28,259 nucleotides of DNA from Lachnospiraceae bacterium (GTDB lineage: Bacteria > Bacillota > Clostridia > Lachnospirales > Lachnospiraceae), in the NCBI GenBank assembly GCA_009774585.1, contig VSOA01000012.1, positions 1-28,259 of the forward strand. The letters are read 5' to 3'. The notes below the pieces were generated by a model. That model ran no database searches. It was not told the origin of the DNA and saw nothing but the letters and a program-made list of their open reading frames with translations. The translations under genes and the position numbers were made by a program. Shown here one piece after another: positions 1 through 7,753 of the stretch. Within the stretch, counting starts at the first letter, position 1; each line of letters starts with the position of its first letter.

Positions 1-299
1 CCCATTATTTTATAAAAATCCATGAGAAACGTCAAAGAAATCCCCAATTTCCACATAGTTATCCACATCGACATATATGTCATATTGTAATGACTCTACT
101 TCCTTTTTGTCGAAAAAGAAATGTCATTTGCGGAATTTTATAACACTTTTTGTCAATATCATTCTTTTTGTTAATGAAATCTGTCAACAGTTGTTATATA
201 ATGTTTTCGTACAAGTCAATAGATTTTGTAGCTTGACGCTATAAGTCAATCCATATTTTGTATCAAAATCTGTTAACCATTATTTGAAAGGAGTTTACT
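1..299. other. Gene-free AT-rich leader upstream of nfo
   Basis: I see no convincing coding frame on either strand in these 299 bases. Visible elements are a single perfect DnaA-box-like TTATCCACA at 59-67, a 12-bp palindrome GACATATATGTC at 70-81, and a probable weak promoter at 174-202. The rest is AT-rich sequence with no terminator-type hairpin. A gene to the left may end just outside the window. Confidence 0.6.
174..202 (+). promoter_or_regulatory. Probable weak sigma-A promoter for nfo
   Basis: A perfect -10 TATAAT lies at 197-202. At 17-bp spacing the -35 is ATGAAA (174-179), which matches TTGACA at four of six positions. Transcription would start near 209, giving a leader of about 90 nt before the nfo ATG. 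No other hexamer pair in the leader is better. Confidence 0.45.
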
Positions 300-1163
300 A
301 TGCAGCCAAAATTAGGTTCACATGTCGGAATGAGCGGCAAGGAAATGATGCTCGGTTCCGTGAAAGAAGCCATCTCTTACGACGCCGACACGTTCATGTT
401 ATACACAGGCGCACCACAGAACACAAAAAGAAAGGATATTTCCGAATTAAATATCGCTCCTGCGTGGGAATGTATGCACGCCCATAATATAGAAGATTTT
501 GTCGTACACGCCCCCTATATTATCAATCTTGGAAACACAGTCAATCCCGCCACCTACGAAATCGCCGTAGATTTCCTAGCCTTAGAGATTGAGCGCACAA
601 TCGCAATGGGATCGCACATTCTGATTCTTCACCCCGGCGCACATGTCGGCGCAGGTGTGGAAGCAGGTATTGACCGAATTGCTCAAGGATTAAATACCGT
701 GCTGACAAAAGAACAAGAGTGCTATATCGCACTGGAAACGATGGCGGGAAAAGGTTCCGAAATCGGCCGTAGCTTCGAGGAACTAGCCGCTATTTTTGAC
801 AAGGTTGTCCATAGCAGCAAGCTGCGTGTCTGCATGGATACCTGCCATCTGAATGACGCCGGTTACGATATTGTAAATGATTTCGACGGTGTAATTGACC
901 AATTTGATCAATTAATTGGAAAAGACCAGATTGCCCTTTTTCATATTAACGACAGCAAGAATGAACGCGGCGCCGGCAAAGACCGTCACGCCAACATCGG
1001 TGAGGGCACCATCGGCACAGACGCATTGCGTTATATAGTCCACCATCCCGACTTTATCAGTCTGCCTAAGATATTGGAAACGCCATACATTCCTTCATTG
1101 ACTAATCCGGACAAAAAAGTAGCTCCCTATAAAGAAGAGATTGCGCTGTTGCGGAAACTGTAA
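300..1163 (+). CDS. nfo: Deoxyribonuclease IV (endonuclease IV), AP endonuclease
   Basis: This enzyme cleaves the phosphodiester bond 5' of abasic sites in base excision repair and also removes 3' blocking groups. It is a cytoplasmic TIM-barrel protein with a trinuclear zinc centre. The 287-residue protein is the usual length for the family. Zinc-ligand motifs occur in family order: LGSHVG at the N-terminus, VHAPY near residue 70, LHPGAHVG near 110, ALETMAGKG near 145, CMDTCHLNDAGYD near 180, and HINDSKNERGAGKDRHANIGEG-type sequence near 215-240. The ATG has a good AAAGGAG site 6-7 nt upstream. The gene converges on the nuclease-helicase gene with only 24 nt between stop codons and no clear terminator. 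Its neighbours on the left side of the window are also DNA repair genes. Confidence 0.96.
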   Translation: MQPKLGSHVGMSGKEMMLGSVKEAISYDADTFMLYTGAPQNTKRKDISELNIAPAWECMHAHNIEDFVVHAPYIINLGNTVNPATYEIAVDFLALEIERTIAMGSHILILHPGAHVGAGVEAGIDRIAQGLNTVLTKEQECYIALETMAGKGSEIGRSFEELAAIFDKVVHSSKLRVCMDTCHLNDAGYDIVNDFDGVIDQFDQLIGKDQIALFHINDSKNERGAGKDRHANIGEGTIGTDALRYIVHHPDFISLPKILETPYIPSLTNPDKKVAPYKEEIALLRKL

Positions 1164-1187
1164 TGCCGCATATGTGAATATACCGTT

Positions 1188-3581
1188 TTATAACCACTCA
1201 TCCCAAAATCGTTCGATACGGCGACCTATATAGTCAACACTAACAATTTCATAATGATTCCACTCTCTCGGGAATAACTTCTGATAAGCAGGCGTCAGGA
1301 AGCGTTCATCCAAAAGTGCCACGATTCCGAAATCTTCCACAGTACGGATAACTCTTCCTGCCGCCTGAAGCACTTTGTTCATGCCGGGATAACGATAGGC
1401 ATAATCAAAACCATTCTCACCCCAACTGTCAAAATATTGCTTCAACAATTCTCTTTCGTTGCATACTTGCGGAAGTCCTGTGCCGATAATCATCGCTCCG
1501 ATCAGGCTGTCGTTCTTCAAGTCAATCCCTTCGCTGAATATACCGCCCATCACACAGAATCCCAACAGACTCCGCTCCTCCTCGATTTCTATCTCCATCT
1601 GAATCATGGCGCTTAAATCACAGTCTTCATTTCCGGTGAATCTGTTCAGAAAATCTTCTCTCGCCTGCTCATTCATATAGTCTTCCTGCACGATGCACTC
1701 CACAGACCCATCCGCATTAAAGCAGTGCATATAGATATCATATATATCTCTCAAGAAAGCATGTGAAGGAAAAAACAGCATATAATTCCCGTGTCTTTGC
1801 CTGACTGTCTCGTGAATATAGGAAGCGATGCGGTAATATTCTTCGTCACTCCTACGCGCATATTTACTGGTCACATCATTTCCGATATACAGCCCAAGCT
1901 TCTCCGGACAAAAGACAGACTTCGCATACACTTCATAGTCTCCCTCTTCTGCACCGAGAAGCTTCTTATAATATTGTATCGGCAAAAGCGTTGCGGAAAA
2001 GAGAATCGTGCTTCTTCCCCTCATCATACATTCCCGCAGATTCTTCGCCGGATTCACACAGAAAAGCTTTAGGATAAAGCTGCCGTCCGACTCCATTTCC
2101 GAATAAATTACATAGTTCTCGTCCACAAGCTCATACATTTCCAAAAAATGTGACACTTCAAAGTAAAACTCAAGAATCTCTTGGCGTACCGGGCTGTCAT
2201 CATGGTCTTCCAGATAATCGTCAATCGCACCGCTAAGTCTCGTGAGCGCACGCACAAAAGGGTCAATATACTCCTCTATCCTATAATTCTCACACTCTCT
2301 TTTCAACATCAACAGTTCCTTGTTGCATCGATCAAGATTCTTGGCAATCCACTCGTCATATGCCTTCACCGTTCTTTTAAGCTGCAGAAAGTCTTCCTTA
2401 CAAAGCGTCGCACTATACATGCTCCTGCCCCGTTCCACGAGATTATGCGCCTCGTCAATGAGAAAAATATATTCCCCTTTCATCCCTTCCGAGAAAAATC
2501 TCTTCAAATACACATGCGGATCAAACACATAGTTATAATCGCATATCACGGCGTCAGAGAACAAACTCATATCCAGACACATTTCAAATGGGCACACACG
2601 ATGTTTCTTAGCGTATTCCTCGATCATATCTCTGCTGTACATGTCTTCATGCGTGAGCAAATCGTATATTGCACCGTTAATTCTGTCATAGTGTCCTTTG
2701 GCGTAGGAGCAGTATTCCGGATTACACTCCGTCTCGTCCATAAAGCAGATCTTATCCTTCGCCGTCAATATCACACTCTTGAATTTAAGCCCGCATTCCC
2801 GCAGCAGCGCAAACGTATTGTCGGCTACCGTACGCGTAATCGTCTTAGCCGTCAGATAGAAAATCTTCTCACACATCCCTTCTCCCATAGCCTTAACCGC
2901 CGGGAAAACCGTGGAAATTGTCTTTCCGACTCCCGTAGGCGCCTCTATAAAGAGCTTACGCTTATGGTAAATTGTCTGATAGACATATGTCACCAGCTCC
3001 TTCTGTCCCTCTCTGTAGTCAAAGGGAAATTGCAGCATTTTGATGGAATCCTGCCTTATCTTCTGCCATGTAAAGGAATAGTCCGCCCACTTGCGATACT
3101 GCTCCATAACATCCGCAAACCACTCTTCAAGCTCCTTAAAGATAAAATCGTGGTGGAAGTATCGTATTTCTTCTGTTTCCATATGACAATACGTCATGCG
3201 GACACGAATTTCGCTCAAAGCATTCTGTTGTGCATAGATATAAGCATAGCATTTTGCCTGCGCCAGATGCACCGGTACGGCAGACTTCATCTTCTTAATA
3301 TCACGGAAAACTCCCTTGATTTCATCTATCGTAACGGTATTTTCCTGCGTAATAATACCGTCAGCACGCCCCTCCACGATAATATTGTACTCCCCTGCAT
3401 CGTAGGTGTACTTAAGCCCTACCTCCGCCTGATATTCCGGACCCATACGCCGCTGTATCATACGGTGGATTCTGCTGCCTTCCTGCATTGCATTCTCGGG
3501 TGACGCTGTTCTTCGATTGTCAATATCGCCGGAGCGCAGAATAAATTCCACAAGACTCCTGACGGAAATACGAATTTCCAT
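1188..3581 (-). CDS. PD-(D/E)XK nuclease fused to XPD/DinG-family DNA helicase
   Basis: This 797-residue protein combines two domains. The N-terminal ~170 residues look like a RecB/Cas4-type nuclease: His39 in a GSRIHRMI context, GRADG (Asp74), the DEIKG core (Glu87, Lys89), and QAKCYAY (Gln108 with Tyr112/114). The rest is an SF2 helicase of the XPD/DinG type: Walker A APTGVGKT at 214-221, DEAH at 376-379, a late SATLLP motif, GGIFSEGIDL, and motif VI QAAGRVIR. Between Walker A and DEAH are five cysteines (279, 286, 291, 330, 335), enough to hold the Fe-S cluster typical of this helicase class. It is inferred to unwind DNA and trim single strands in repair or replication restart. The start has AAAGGG 4 nt upstream. 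No strong promoter is visible; a degenerate LexA-like sequence lies at 3630-3641. The fused nuclease is the feature that sets it apart from E. coli DinG. Confidence 0.88.
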   Translation of the reverse strand: MEIRISVRSLVEFILRSGDIDNRRTASPENAMQEGSRIHRMIQRRMGPEYQAEVGLKYTYDAGEYNIIVEGRADGIITQENTVTIDEIKGVFRDIKKMKSAVPVHLAQAKCYAYIYAQQNALSEIRVRMTYCHMETEEIRYFHHDFIFKELEEWFADVMEQYRKWADYSFTWQKIRQDSIKMLQFPFDYREGQKELVTYVYQTIYHKRKLFIEAPTGVGKTISTVFPAVKAMGEGMCEKIFYLTAKTITRTVADNTFALLRECGLKFKSVILTAKDKICFMDETECNPEYCSYAKGHYDRINGAIYDLLTHEDMYSRDMIEEYAKKHRVCPFEMCLDMSLFSDAVICDYNYVFDPHVYLKRFFSEGMKGEYIFLIDEAHNLVERGRSMYSATLCKEDFLQLKRTVKAYDEWIAKNLDRCNKELLMLKRECENYRIEEYIDPFVRALTRLSGAIDDYLEDHDDSPVRQEILEFYFEVSHFLEMYELVDENYVIYSEMESDGSFILKLFCVNPAKNLRECMMRGRSTILFSATLLPIQYYKKLLGAEEGDYEVYAKSVFCPEKLGLYIGNDVTSKYARRSDEEYYRIASYIHETVRQRHGNYMLFFPSHAFLRDIYDIYMHCFNADGSVECIVQEDYMNEQAREDFLNRFTGNEDCDLSAMIQMEIEIEEERSLLGFCVMGGIFSEGIDLKNDSLIGAMIIGTGLPQVCNERELLKQYFDSWGENGFDYAYRYPGMNKVLQAAGRVIRTVEDFGIVALLDERFLTPAYQKLFPREWNHYEIVSVDYIGRRIERFWDEWL

Positions 3582-3663
3582 AATACCCTTTCTTATTTGT
3601 TCTCCTCAAATGTATCTTCTGTCAGTCTAAAACATACGATTTCAAACATCATTTCCTGAACGC

Positions 3664-3707
3664 AAAAACTCCCTATCTAAGATATTACGATATCTCAAAC
3701 AGGGAGT
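3664..3707 (-). terminator. Intrinsic terminator after the HPr-like gene
   Basis: Reading the minus strand, ACTCCCT (3701-3707) pairs with AGGGAGT (3668-3674). An inner GAGATATC/GATATCTTA-type pairing extends the stem, and a run of five T residues follows (3664-3668). It begins about 30 nt after the HPr-like stop and separates that gene from the helicase gene. Confidence 0.8.
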
Positions 3708-3738
3708 CAATGTGTCGCGTTTGTTCCGGATTATATGA

Positions 3739-3963
3739 TTAACATGCTACTGCAAATTTTCTGAGATATTCCTCGAAATCAGCATCGTAGCCGTTATAGG
3801 AAACGGTCAGAACCTGATTAAAATTGAGTCCTAACACACCTATGATTGATTTCGCATCTACTATAAAACTATTGTAGGAGATGTCTACGTCAAAGATGCA
3901 TTTTGTTGCAGCGGTAACAAAGTCCTTCACTTCATCCGGTCTTAATTTAATTCTGTGTTGCAT
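3739..3963 (-). CDS. HPr-like protein lacking the active-site histidine
   Basis: This 74-residue protein has the HPr fold signature in its second half: VDAKSIIGVLGL matches the conserved Ser46 region (KSIMGV) of the PTS phosphocarrier HPr, followed by the expected beta strand and final helix. The N-terminal part has no GIHARPA motif; its only histidine is His3, outside the active-site position, so it cannot carry the PTS phosphoryl group at His15. The Ser46-equivalent is kept, so a regulatory role like that of Crh is possible but unproven. I chose the ATG at 3961-3963 because GGAAGG lies 8 nt upstream. A longer frame starts at 4035, but it begins almost at the predicted transcription start and has a basic, cysteine-rich extension unlike HPr. 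The gene is monocistronic, with its own promoter and terminator. Confidence 0.75.
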   Translation of the reverse strand: MQHRIKLRPDEVKDFVTAATKCIFDVDISYNSFIVDAKSIIGVLGLNFNQVLTVSYNGYDADFEEYLRKFAVAC

Positions 3964-4043
3964 AACATTCACCTTCCTTTTCCATTTATGTATGCAAAAG
4001 GCACACATAGAAAAATTTGTTAACTTTCTCCTCATTTGAGATG

Positions 4044-4071
4044 ATTATACTCCTTTATCGATATTTGTAAA
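4044..4071 (-). promoter_or_regulatory. Strong sigma-A promoter for the HPr-like gene
   Basis: On the minus strand, TTTACA (4066-4071) and TATAAT (4044-4049) are separated by 16 bp. Transcription would begin near 4037, giving a leader of about 74 nt before the chosen start. An inverted repeat AGAGTCAA (4071-4078) / TTGACTCT (4135-4142) lies just upstream and could be a regulatory site. Confidence 0.7.
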
Positions 4072-4208
4072 GAGTCAATTTTGTTCCTAATAAAAAACAA
4101 TTTTGTAAGATTTTAACAACCTTACCAACATATTTTGACTCTCAAAATAATTTTTGTGAATTCTGTCTATTATCCCATTCTTTGCTCGAATTGCAAGGCA
4201 CAATTTAT

Positions 4209-4979
4209 TCACTTTTGACTGAATTCAACCATATATTCTTGGAAGCGCAATGGCAGCATCTGCTGCTGCAAACGGCTGTTTCTACGCTCTGCAATTGCAA
4301 TTGTCTTATGAAAAAGCGTAAATAAGTCCTGATATGCAAGTTCTTTGTCCGACCATATCAGCGATTTTTCCTCAAAACCTTCCACGCCGGAGATAAGATA
4401 CCATTCCTTCTTCGCAGGATGCACACCGAATAAATCCCTCTTTTCATCATGAATCATGAAGTTCTCCGTCACCAGCCGGTCTGCAAAATGCGGCATCACA
4501 AAGGGGACTACATTATTCTCCGGCCCGATTCTCGAATACAAGATCCCCTGTTCGAGTTCCCTGAATCTTATAAACTCCAGTTCGTGATGTACCTCGTTCG
4601 CCGTCCGTCTTGCCAACTCAAAAGTCTTAAGCACATACGGGTTGCGCAGATTTTCCATCGTCCGCCTGCCATTCCCGCCAATTCCGTCTACAATCGTATG
4701 GTATACGGCATCCCCTTTCGCCTTATCATAAGAAGCTGCGGCGCGGCAGATCGTTCCGTACACCTCTTCTCCCAGACGTTTCTTAAGCGTGCGCACCACT
4801 TTGTCGGTCTTGTCCTCATCCGGCCGGCTATACAAATATTGCGTAAATAATCTGTAATTGTCTTCTTCCCCCACCTGTACATGCAGATGCCCATGCCCCT
4901 CCCTTAAGGCGTACGCATCATAGACTGCGGTGAAGATTCCCTCTAACGAGTCTTCACAGATGATATATTTCTCTTCCAT
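4209..4979 (-). CDS. DUF4130 putative DNA repair protein (TIGR03915-type)
   Basis: I recognise this 256-residue protein as the DUF4130 / TIGR03915 type, a family of unproven function found next to the SplB-like radical SAM protein encoded immediately upstream. Supporting signatures are the N-terminal CEDSLEGIFTAVYDAY, the central GNGRRTMENLRNPYV, the REL-type helix FIRFRELEQGILYSRI, and PHFADRL..NFMIHDEKR..FGVHPAKKEW near residues 160-200. Related domains also occur fused to uracil-DNA glycosylase-like proteins, which suggests DNA repair, but no reaction is established. I chose the ATG at 4977-4979 (GGAG 9 nt upstream, normal family N-terminus) rather than one 11 codons earlier, where GGAAG is only 1-2 nt away. 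The gene starts 43 nt after the radical SAM stop and should share its SOS-type promoter. Confidence 0.85.
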   Translation of the reverse strand: MEEKYIICEDSLEGIFTAVYDAYALREGHGHLHVQVGEEDNYRLFTQYLYSRPDEDKTDKVVRTLKKRLGEEVYGTICRAAASYDKAKGDAVYHTIVDGIGGNGRRTMENLRNPYVLKTFELARRTANEVHHELEFIRFRELEQGILYSRIGPENNVVPFVMPHFADRLVTENFMIHDEKRDLFGVHPAKKEWYLISGVEGFEEKSLIWSDKELAYQDLFTLFHKTIAIAERRNSRLQQQMLPLRFQEYMVEFSQK

Positions 4980-5022
4980 AATATATGTCTCCGATGTATC
5001 TACAATATGCATTCTTCCAAAA

Positions 5023-6366
5023 TCATGAAATGCTCCGATAACTCTGCGCTCCCAAAATCATACCGTCATCGAACAGAGACGTCTGTCTGTATGTCGTTCC
5101 GTCCGGCATAAATGGCAGACGTTCACCCTTCCCCATCTGATTCTGATAAGTCAGATTACGCACGATATATTCCTCGTCTATCTTCGTCGGATACATCATC
5201 CTGCCGCCGCATGTGATAAAATAAAGCGCGCGCTTCAGAACAATCCCCATTTTCTTCAAGTCTTCAAATGTCAATGGTCCGAATCGTCTGGCTGAGATAA
5301 TACGCCTTGCACTCTTGACCCCTATACCGGGAATACGCAGAAGCAGTCTGTAATCCGCCTGGTTCACCTCCACCGGAAAAATCTCCAAATGTCTTACAGC
5401 CCAGTCTGCTTTCGGATCGATTGCCATGTTAAAGTTCGGTCTGTCCGCCGTCAGCAGTTCATACACCTTAAATTCATAAAACCGTAGAAGCCAGTCTGCC
5501 TGATAGAGTCTGTGTTCTCTCAGAAGCGGCGGTCCGCCGGTGAGCGCCGGCAGGTCCTTGTCTTCATTCACATTCACTAATGCTGAATAATAGACCCTTT
5601 TTAATGAAAATTTGTCATACAGGTTCTCTGCCACCGACATGATTTGGTAATCACTCTCCGGTAGCGCTCCCACAACCATCTGGGTAGACTGTCCCGCTTC
5701 ACAGAAATGTGGTGCATGTCTGTATAATGTCAGCTCGTTCTTGTTCTCCGCGATACCGTTCTGTATCTGCCGCATCGGCTTCAATATATTCCGGCGGTGC
5801 TTGTTCGGCGCCATCTCCCTTAGCCCGTCTGCCGTTGCCATCTCCAGATTCACACTCATGCGGTCCGCCAGATAACCGGCGCGCTGTATCAGAAGCGGAT
5901 CGGCGCCCGGAATCGCTTTCACATGAATATATCCCTGAAACCGATGTAGCGTGCGCAGCTTATGTACAGTCTCACAAATCAATTCCATCGTATAATTCGG
6001 ACTGTATAAAATCCCGGAACTTAAGAAAAGTCCTTCTATATAATTACGCCGATAAAATTCCATGGTTAATTCACAGACTTCATCCGGTGTAAAAGACGCC
6101 CTCGGCACATCGTTTGATTTCCTGTTAATACAGTATTTACAATCGTATATACATTCGTTCGTAAACAGTATCTTCAGCAAGGAAATACATCTGCCGTCCG
6201 CTGCAAAACTGTGGCACAGTCCCGCCGCTACCGTATTGCCGATACCCGTACCGTCATTTGCGCGGTTTGACCCGCTGGAGCTGCACGATACATCGTATTT
6301 CGCAGCATCCGATAGAATCTTCAGTTTATCCATAACCGACATTTGCGGCGAGATCCTGACTTCCAT
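5023..6366 (-). CDS. SplB-like radical SAM putative DNA modification/repair protein (TIGR03916-type)
   Basis: This 447-residue protein has the radical SAM cluster motif C72-x3-C76-x2-C79 (ECIYDCKYC), so it should bind a [4Fe-4S] cluster and S-adenosylmethionine. FTPDEV and EGLFLSSGI follow, as in the family annotated as a putative DNA modification/repair radical SAM protein. A helix-hairpin-helix DNA-binding motif (LLLRIPGIGVKSARRI) lies at about 341-356. It is related to spore photoproduct lyase, but the substrate is unknown. The start has a CAGGGATGG site about 10 nt upstream. It is first in a two-gene operon with the DUF4130 gene. The promoter and LexA box upstream (6399-6452) indicate induction by DNA damage. 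Family assignment is firm; the reaction is not known. Confidence 0.88.
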   Translation of the reverse strand: MEVRISPQMSVMDKLKILSDAAKYDVSCSSSGSNRANDGTGIGNTVAAGLCHSFAADGRCISLLKILFTNECIYDCKYCINRKSNDVPRASFTPDEVCELTMEFYRRNYIEGLFLSSGILYSPNYTMELICETVHKLRTLHRFQGYIHVKAIPGADPLLIQRAGYLADRMSVNLEMATADGLREMAPNKHRRNILKPMRQIQNGIAENKNELTLYRHAPHFCEAGQSTQMVVGALPESDYQIMSVAENLYDKFSLKRVYYSALVNVNEDKDLPALTGGPPLLREHRLYQADWLLRFYEFKVYELLTADRPNFNMAIDPKADWAVRHLEIFPVEVNQADYRLLLRIPGIGVKSARRIISARRFGPLTFEDLKKMGIVLKRALYFITCGGRMMYPTKIDEEYIVRNLTYQNQMGKGERLPFMPDGTTYRQTSLFDDGMILGAQSYRSIS

Positions 6367-6398
6367 ATATTATAAACCATCCCTGCAGAAAACATTTT

Positions 6399-6412
6399 AG
6401 AACATACGTTCT
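6399..6412 (-). promoter_or_regulatory. LexA operator (SOS box) for the radical SAM/DUF4130 operon
   Basis: AGAACATACGTTCT is a near-perfect palindrome whose core GAAC-N4-GTTC (6400-6411) matches the Firmicute LexA/DinR box CGAACRNRYGTTCG except at the outermost bases. It starts about 12 nt downstream of the -10 hexamer, overlapping the expected early transcribed region, a standard repression position. It is about 33 bp upstream of the radical SAM start codon. Confidence 0.85.
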
Positions 6413-6423
6413 GTCATAGATGT

Positions 6424-6452
6424 ATCTTATCACATCGGAACAGATATTGCAA
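6424..6452 (-). promoter_or_regulatory. Sigma-A promoter of the SOS-type repair operon
   Basis: On the minus strand, TTGCAA (6447-6452) and TAAGAT (6424-6429) are separated by exactly 17 bp. Each hexamer differs from consensus at one or two positions. Transcription should begin near 6417, just before the LexA box. Confidence 0.8.
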
Positions 6453-6460
6453 GTCTTTTT

Positions 6461-6474
6461 AGAACATTTGTTTG
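6461..6474 (-). promoter_or_regulatory. Second, imperfect LexA-like box
   Basis: AGAACATTTGTTTG keeps the GAAC half-site and a GTTT in place of GTTC at the right spacing. It lies just upstream of the -35 hexamer, about 62 bp from the main LexA box, and could be a weaker second LexA site. Confidence 0.4.
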
Positions 6475-6576
6475 TATTTCTTGCGCGTAATATTACTTTT
6501 CTCATTACAACCGGTATGTCCTGCTGCCCGATTATAAATTTCTTAAGGAAGACATCTCTTTTTATATAAGTGCCAC

Positions 6577-6606
6577 TTGATTTCTTCTCGCAAAAGCAGT
6601 TAAATA
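6577..6606 (+). promoter_or_regulatory. Probable promoter for asnA
   Basis: TTGATT (6577-6582) and TAAATA (6601-6606) are separated by 18 bp on the plus strand, about 45 nt before the asnA ATG. No T-box leader or riboswitch is visible in the 285-bp divergent gap. Confidence 0.5.
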
Positions 6607-6650
6607 TAAGTAAATTTGTTTCATAAATTTTGTATAAAGTGAGGTTTTTT

Positions 6651-7661
6651 ATGGATAACTTAATGATTCCCAAAGATTACAAGTCCGCGCTGAATCTGCA
6701 TGACACGCAGATCGGCATTAAGACCGTCAAAGATTTCTTTCAGGTTCTTTTGGCAGAAGAGCTTCGTCTGCTGCGCGTATCCGCACCGCTGTTTGTCTAT
6801 CCGGCTTCCGGACTCAATGATAACTTAAACGGCGTAGAACGCCCGGTTTCCTTCGGCATCAAAGAGCAGGACGACGCGCAGGCCGAGATCGTTCACTCTC
6901 TCGCCAAATGGAAGCGCATGGCTTTGAAGAAATACGGTTTTGTCCACGGAGAAGGATTATACACGGACATGAGCGCCATCCGCCGCGACGAGACGACGGA
7001 CAACATCCACTCTATCTATGTTGACCAGTGGGATTGGGAGAAAATTATCTCCCGCGAAGAACGCACGATTGACTATTTGAAAGAAACTGTCAATTCAGTC
7101 TACAAGGTCCTGCGCAAAACAGAGAAATATATGGCGATACGCTATGATTATATCAATGAGATCCTGCCGCATGATATCTTCTTTATCACCACGCAGGAGT
7201 TGGAGAACATGTTCCCTGATTATACTCCGAAAGAGCGCGAGTATTACATAACAAAAGCAAAAGGCGCGGTCTGCCTCATGCAGATTGGCGACTTATTGGA
7301 ATCCGGCGTCAAGCACGACGGGCGCGCACCGGACTACGACGATTGGACATTAAACGCCGACATTCTTGTTTACTATCCAGTACTGGATATTGCGCTGGAG
7401 CTTTCTTCCATGGGTATCCGGGTAGACAAAAAAGCGCTGCTGGAGCAGTTAGACAAAGCCGGCTGCCCCGAAAGAGCCGGACTTCCTTTCCAGAAAGCGG
7501 TATTAAACGAGGAACTTCCTTATACGATTGGCGGCGGCATCGGTCAATCCCGTATCTGTATGTTCTTCCTGCGTAAAGCCCATATTGGTGAAGTGCAGTC
7601 TTCCCTCTGGCCCGACGACATGGTTAAAGAGGCAACGACGCACGGAATACAGCTGCTGTAG
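6651..7661 (+). CDS. asnA: Aspartate--ammonia ligase (asparagine synthetase A)
   Basis: AsnA makes asparagine from aspartate, ammonia and ATP (releasing AMP and PPi) in the cytoplasm. The 336-residue protein matches the E. coli enzyme in length and in its conserved blocks: the N-terminal region with LNDNLNGVERPVSF, VHSLAKWKRMAL near residue 88, GEGLYTDMSAIRRDE near 107, HSIYVDQWDWEK near 125, RAPDYDDW near 220, ELSSMGIRVD near 255, and the class II synthetase-like GGGIGQSR near 292. The ATG at 6651 has GTGAGG 6 nt upstream; an in-frame TTG seven codons earlier is less likely. It is divergent from the SOS-type repair operon and ends in a bidirectional terminator. It appears to be a stand-alone gene of nitrogen metabolism. 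Confidence 0.97.
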   Translation: MDNLMIPKDYKSALNLHDTQIGIKTVKDFFQVLLAEELRLLRVSAPLFVYPASGLNDNLNGVERPVSFGIKEQDDAQAEIVHSLAKWKRMALKKYGFVHGEGLYTDMSAIRRDETTDNIHSIYVDQWDWEKIISREERTIDYLKETVNSVYKVLRKTEKYMAIRYDYINEILPHDIFFITTQELENMFPDYTPKEREYYITKAKGAVCLMQIGDLLESGVKHDGRAPDYDDWTLNADILVYYPVLDIALELSSMGIRVDKKALLEQLDKAGCPERAGLPFQKAVLNEELPYTIGGGIGQSRICMFFLRKAHIGEVQSSLWPDDMVKEATTHGIQLL

Positions 7662-7668
7662 ATGAACT

Positions 7669-7717
7669 AAAAAGAGAAAGTGTTTTGATTTTTTCAATCA
7701 GTACACTTTCTCTTTTT
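7669..7717. terminator. Bidirectional intrinsic terminator between asnA and the PAS gene
   Basis: AAAAAGAGAAAGTG (7669-7682) pairs with CACTTTCTCTTTTT (7704-7717) over 14 bp, and an inner TGATT/AATCA stem continues the hairpin. The T-rich right arm serves asnA on plus, and the A-rich left arm gives a U-run for the minus-strand PAS gene. Confidence 0.9.
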
Positions 7718-7753
7718 GCTATACATTGGCCGCAATGTCCGCACTTTTCTCTA

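Noticed and set aside
59..67. Perfect DnaA box TTATCCACA, possible replication origin
   Set aside because: Only one perfect box was found, with no cluster, no dnaA/dnaN genes and no distinct unwinding element.
2181..3503. 440-codon open frame on plus, antisense to the nuclease-helicase
   Set aside because: It lies wholly opposite a gene with clear nuclease and helicase motifs. Its translation has no recognisable domain, and it has no plausible promoter or ribosome binding site.
3964..4035. N-terminal extension of the HPr-like protein
   Set aside because: The longer start lies at the predicted transcription start with no usable leader, and the added 24 residues do not resemble HPr.
6630..6650. 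Longer asnA starting at an in-frame TTG
   Set aside because: The extension would cover the ribosome binding site that serves the ATG at 6651, and the shorter protein matches the family N-terminus.
6367..6650. T-box or other riboswitch controlling asnA
   Set aside because: No T-box core (AGGGTGG-type), specifier stem or leader terminator is visible in the divergent region.
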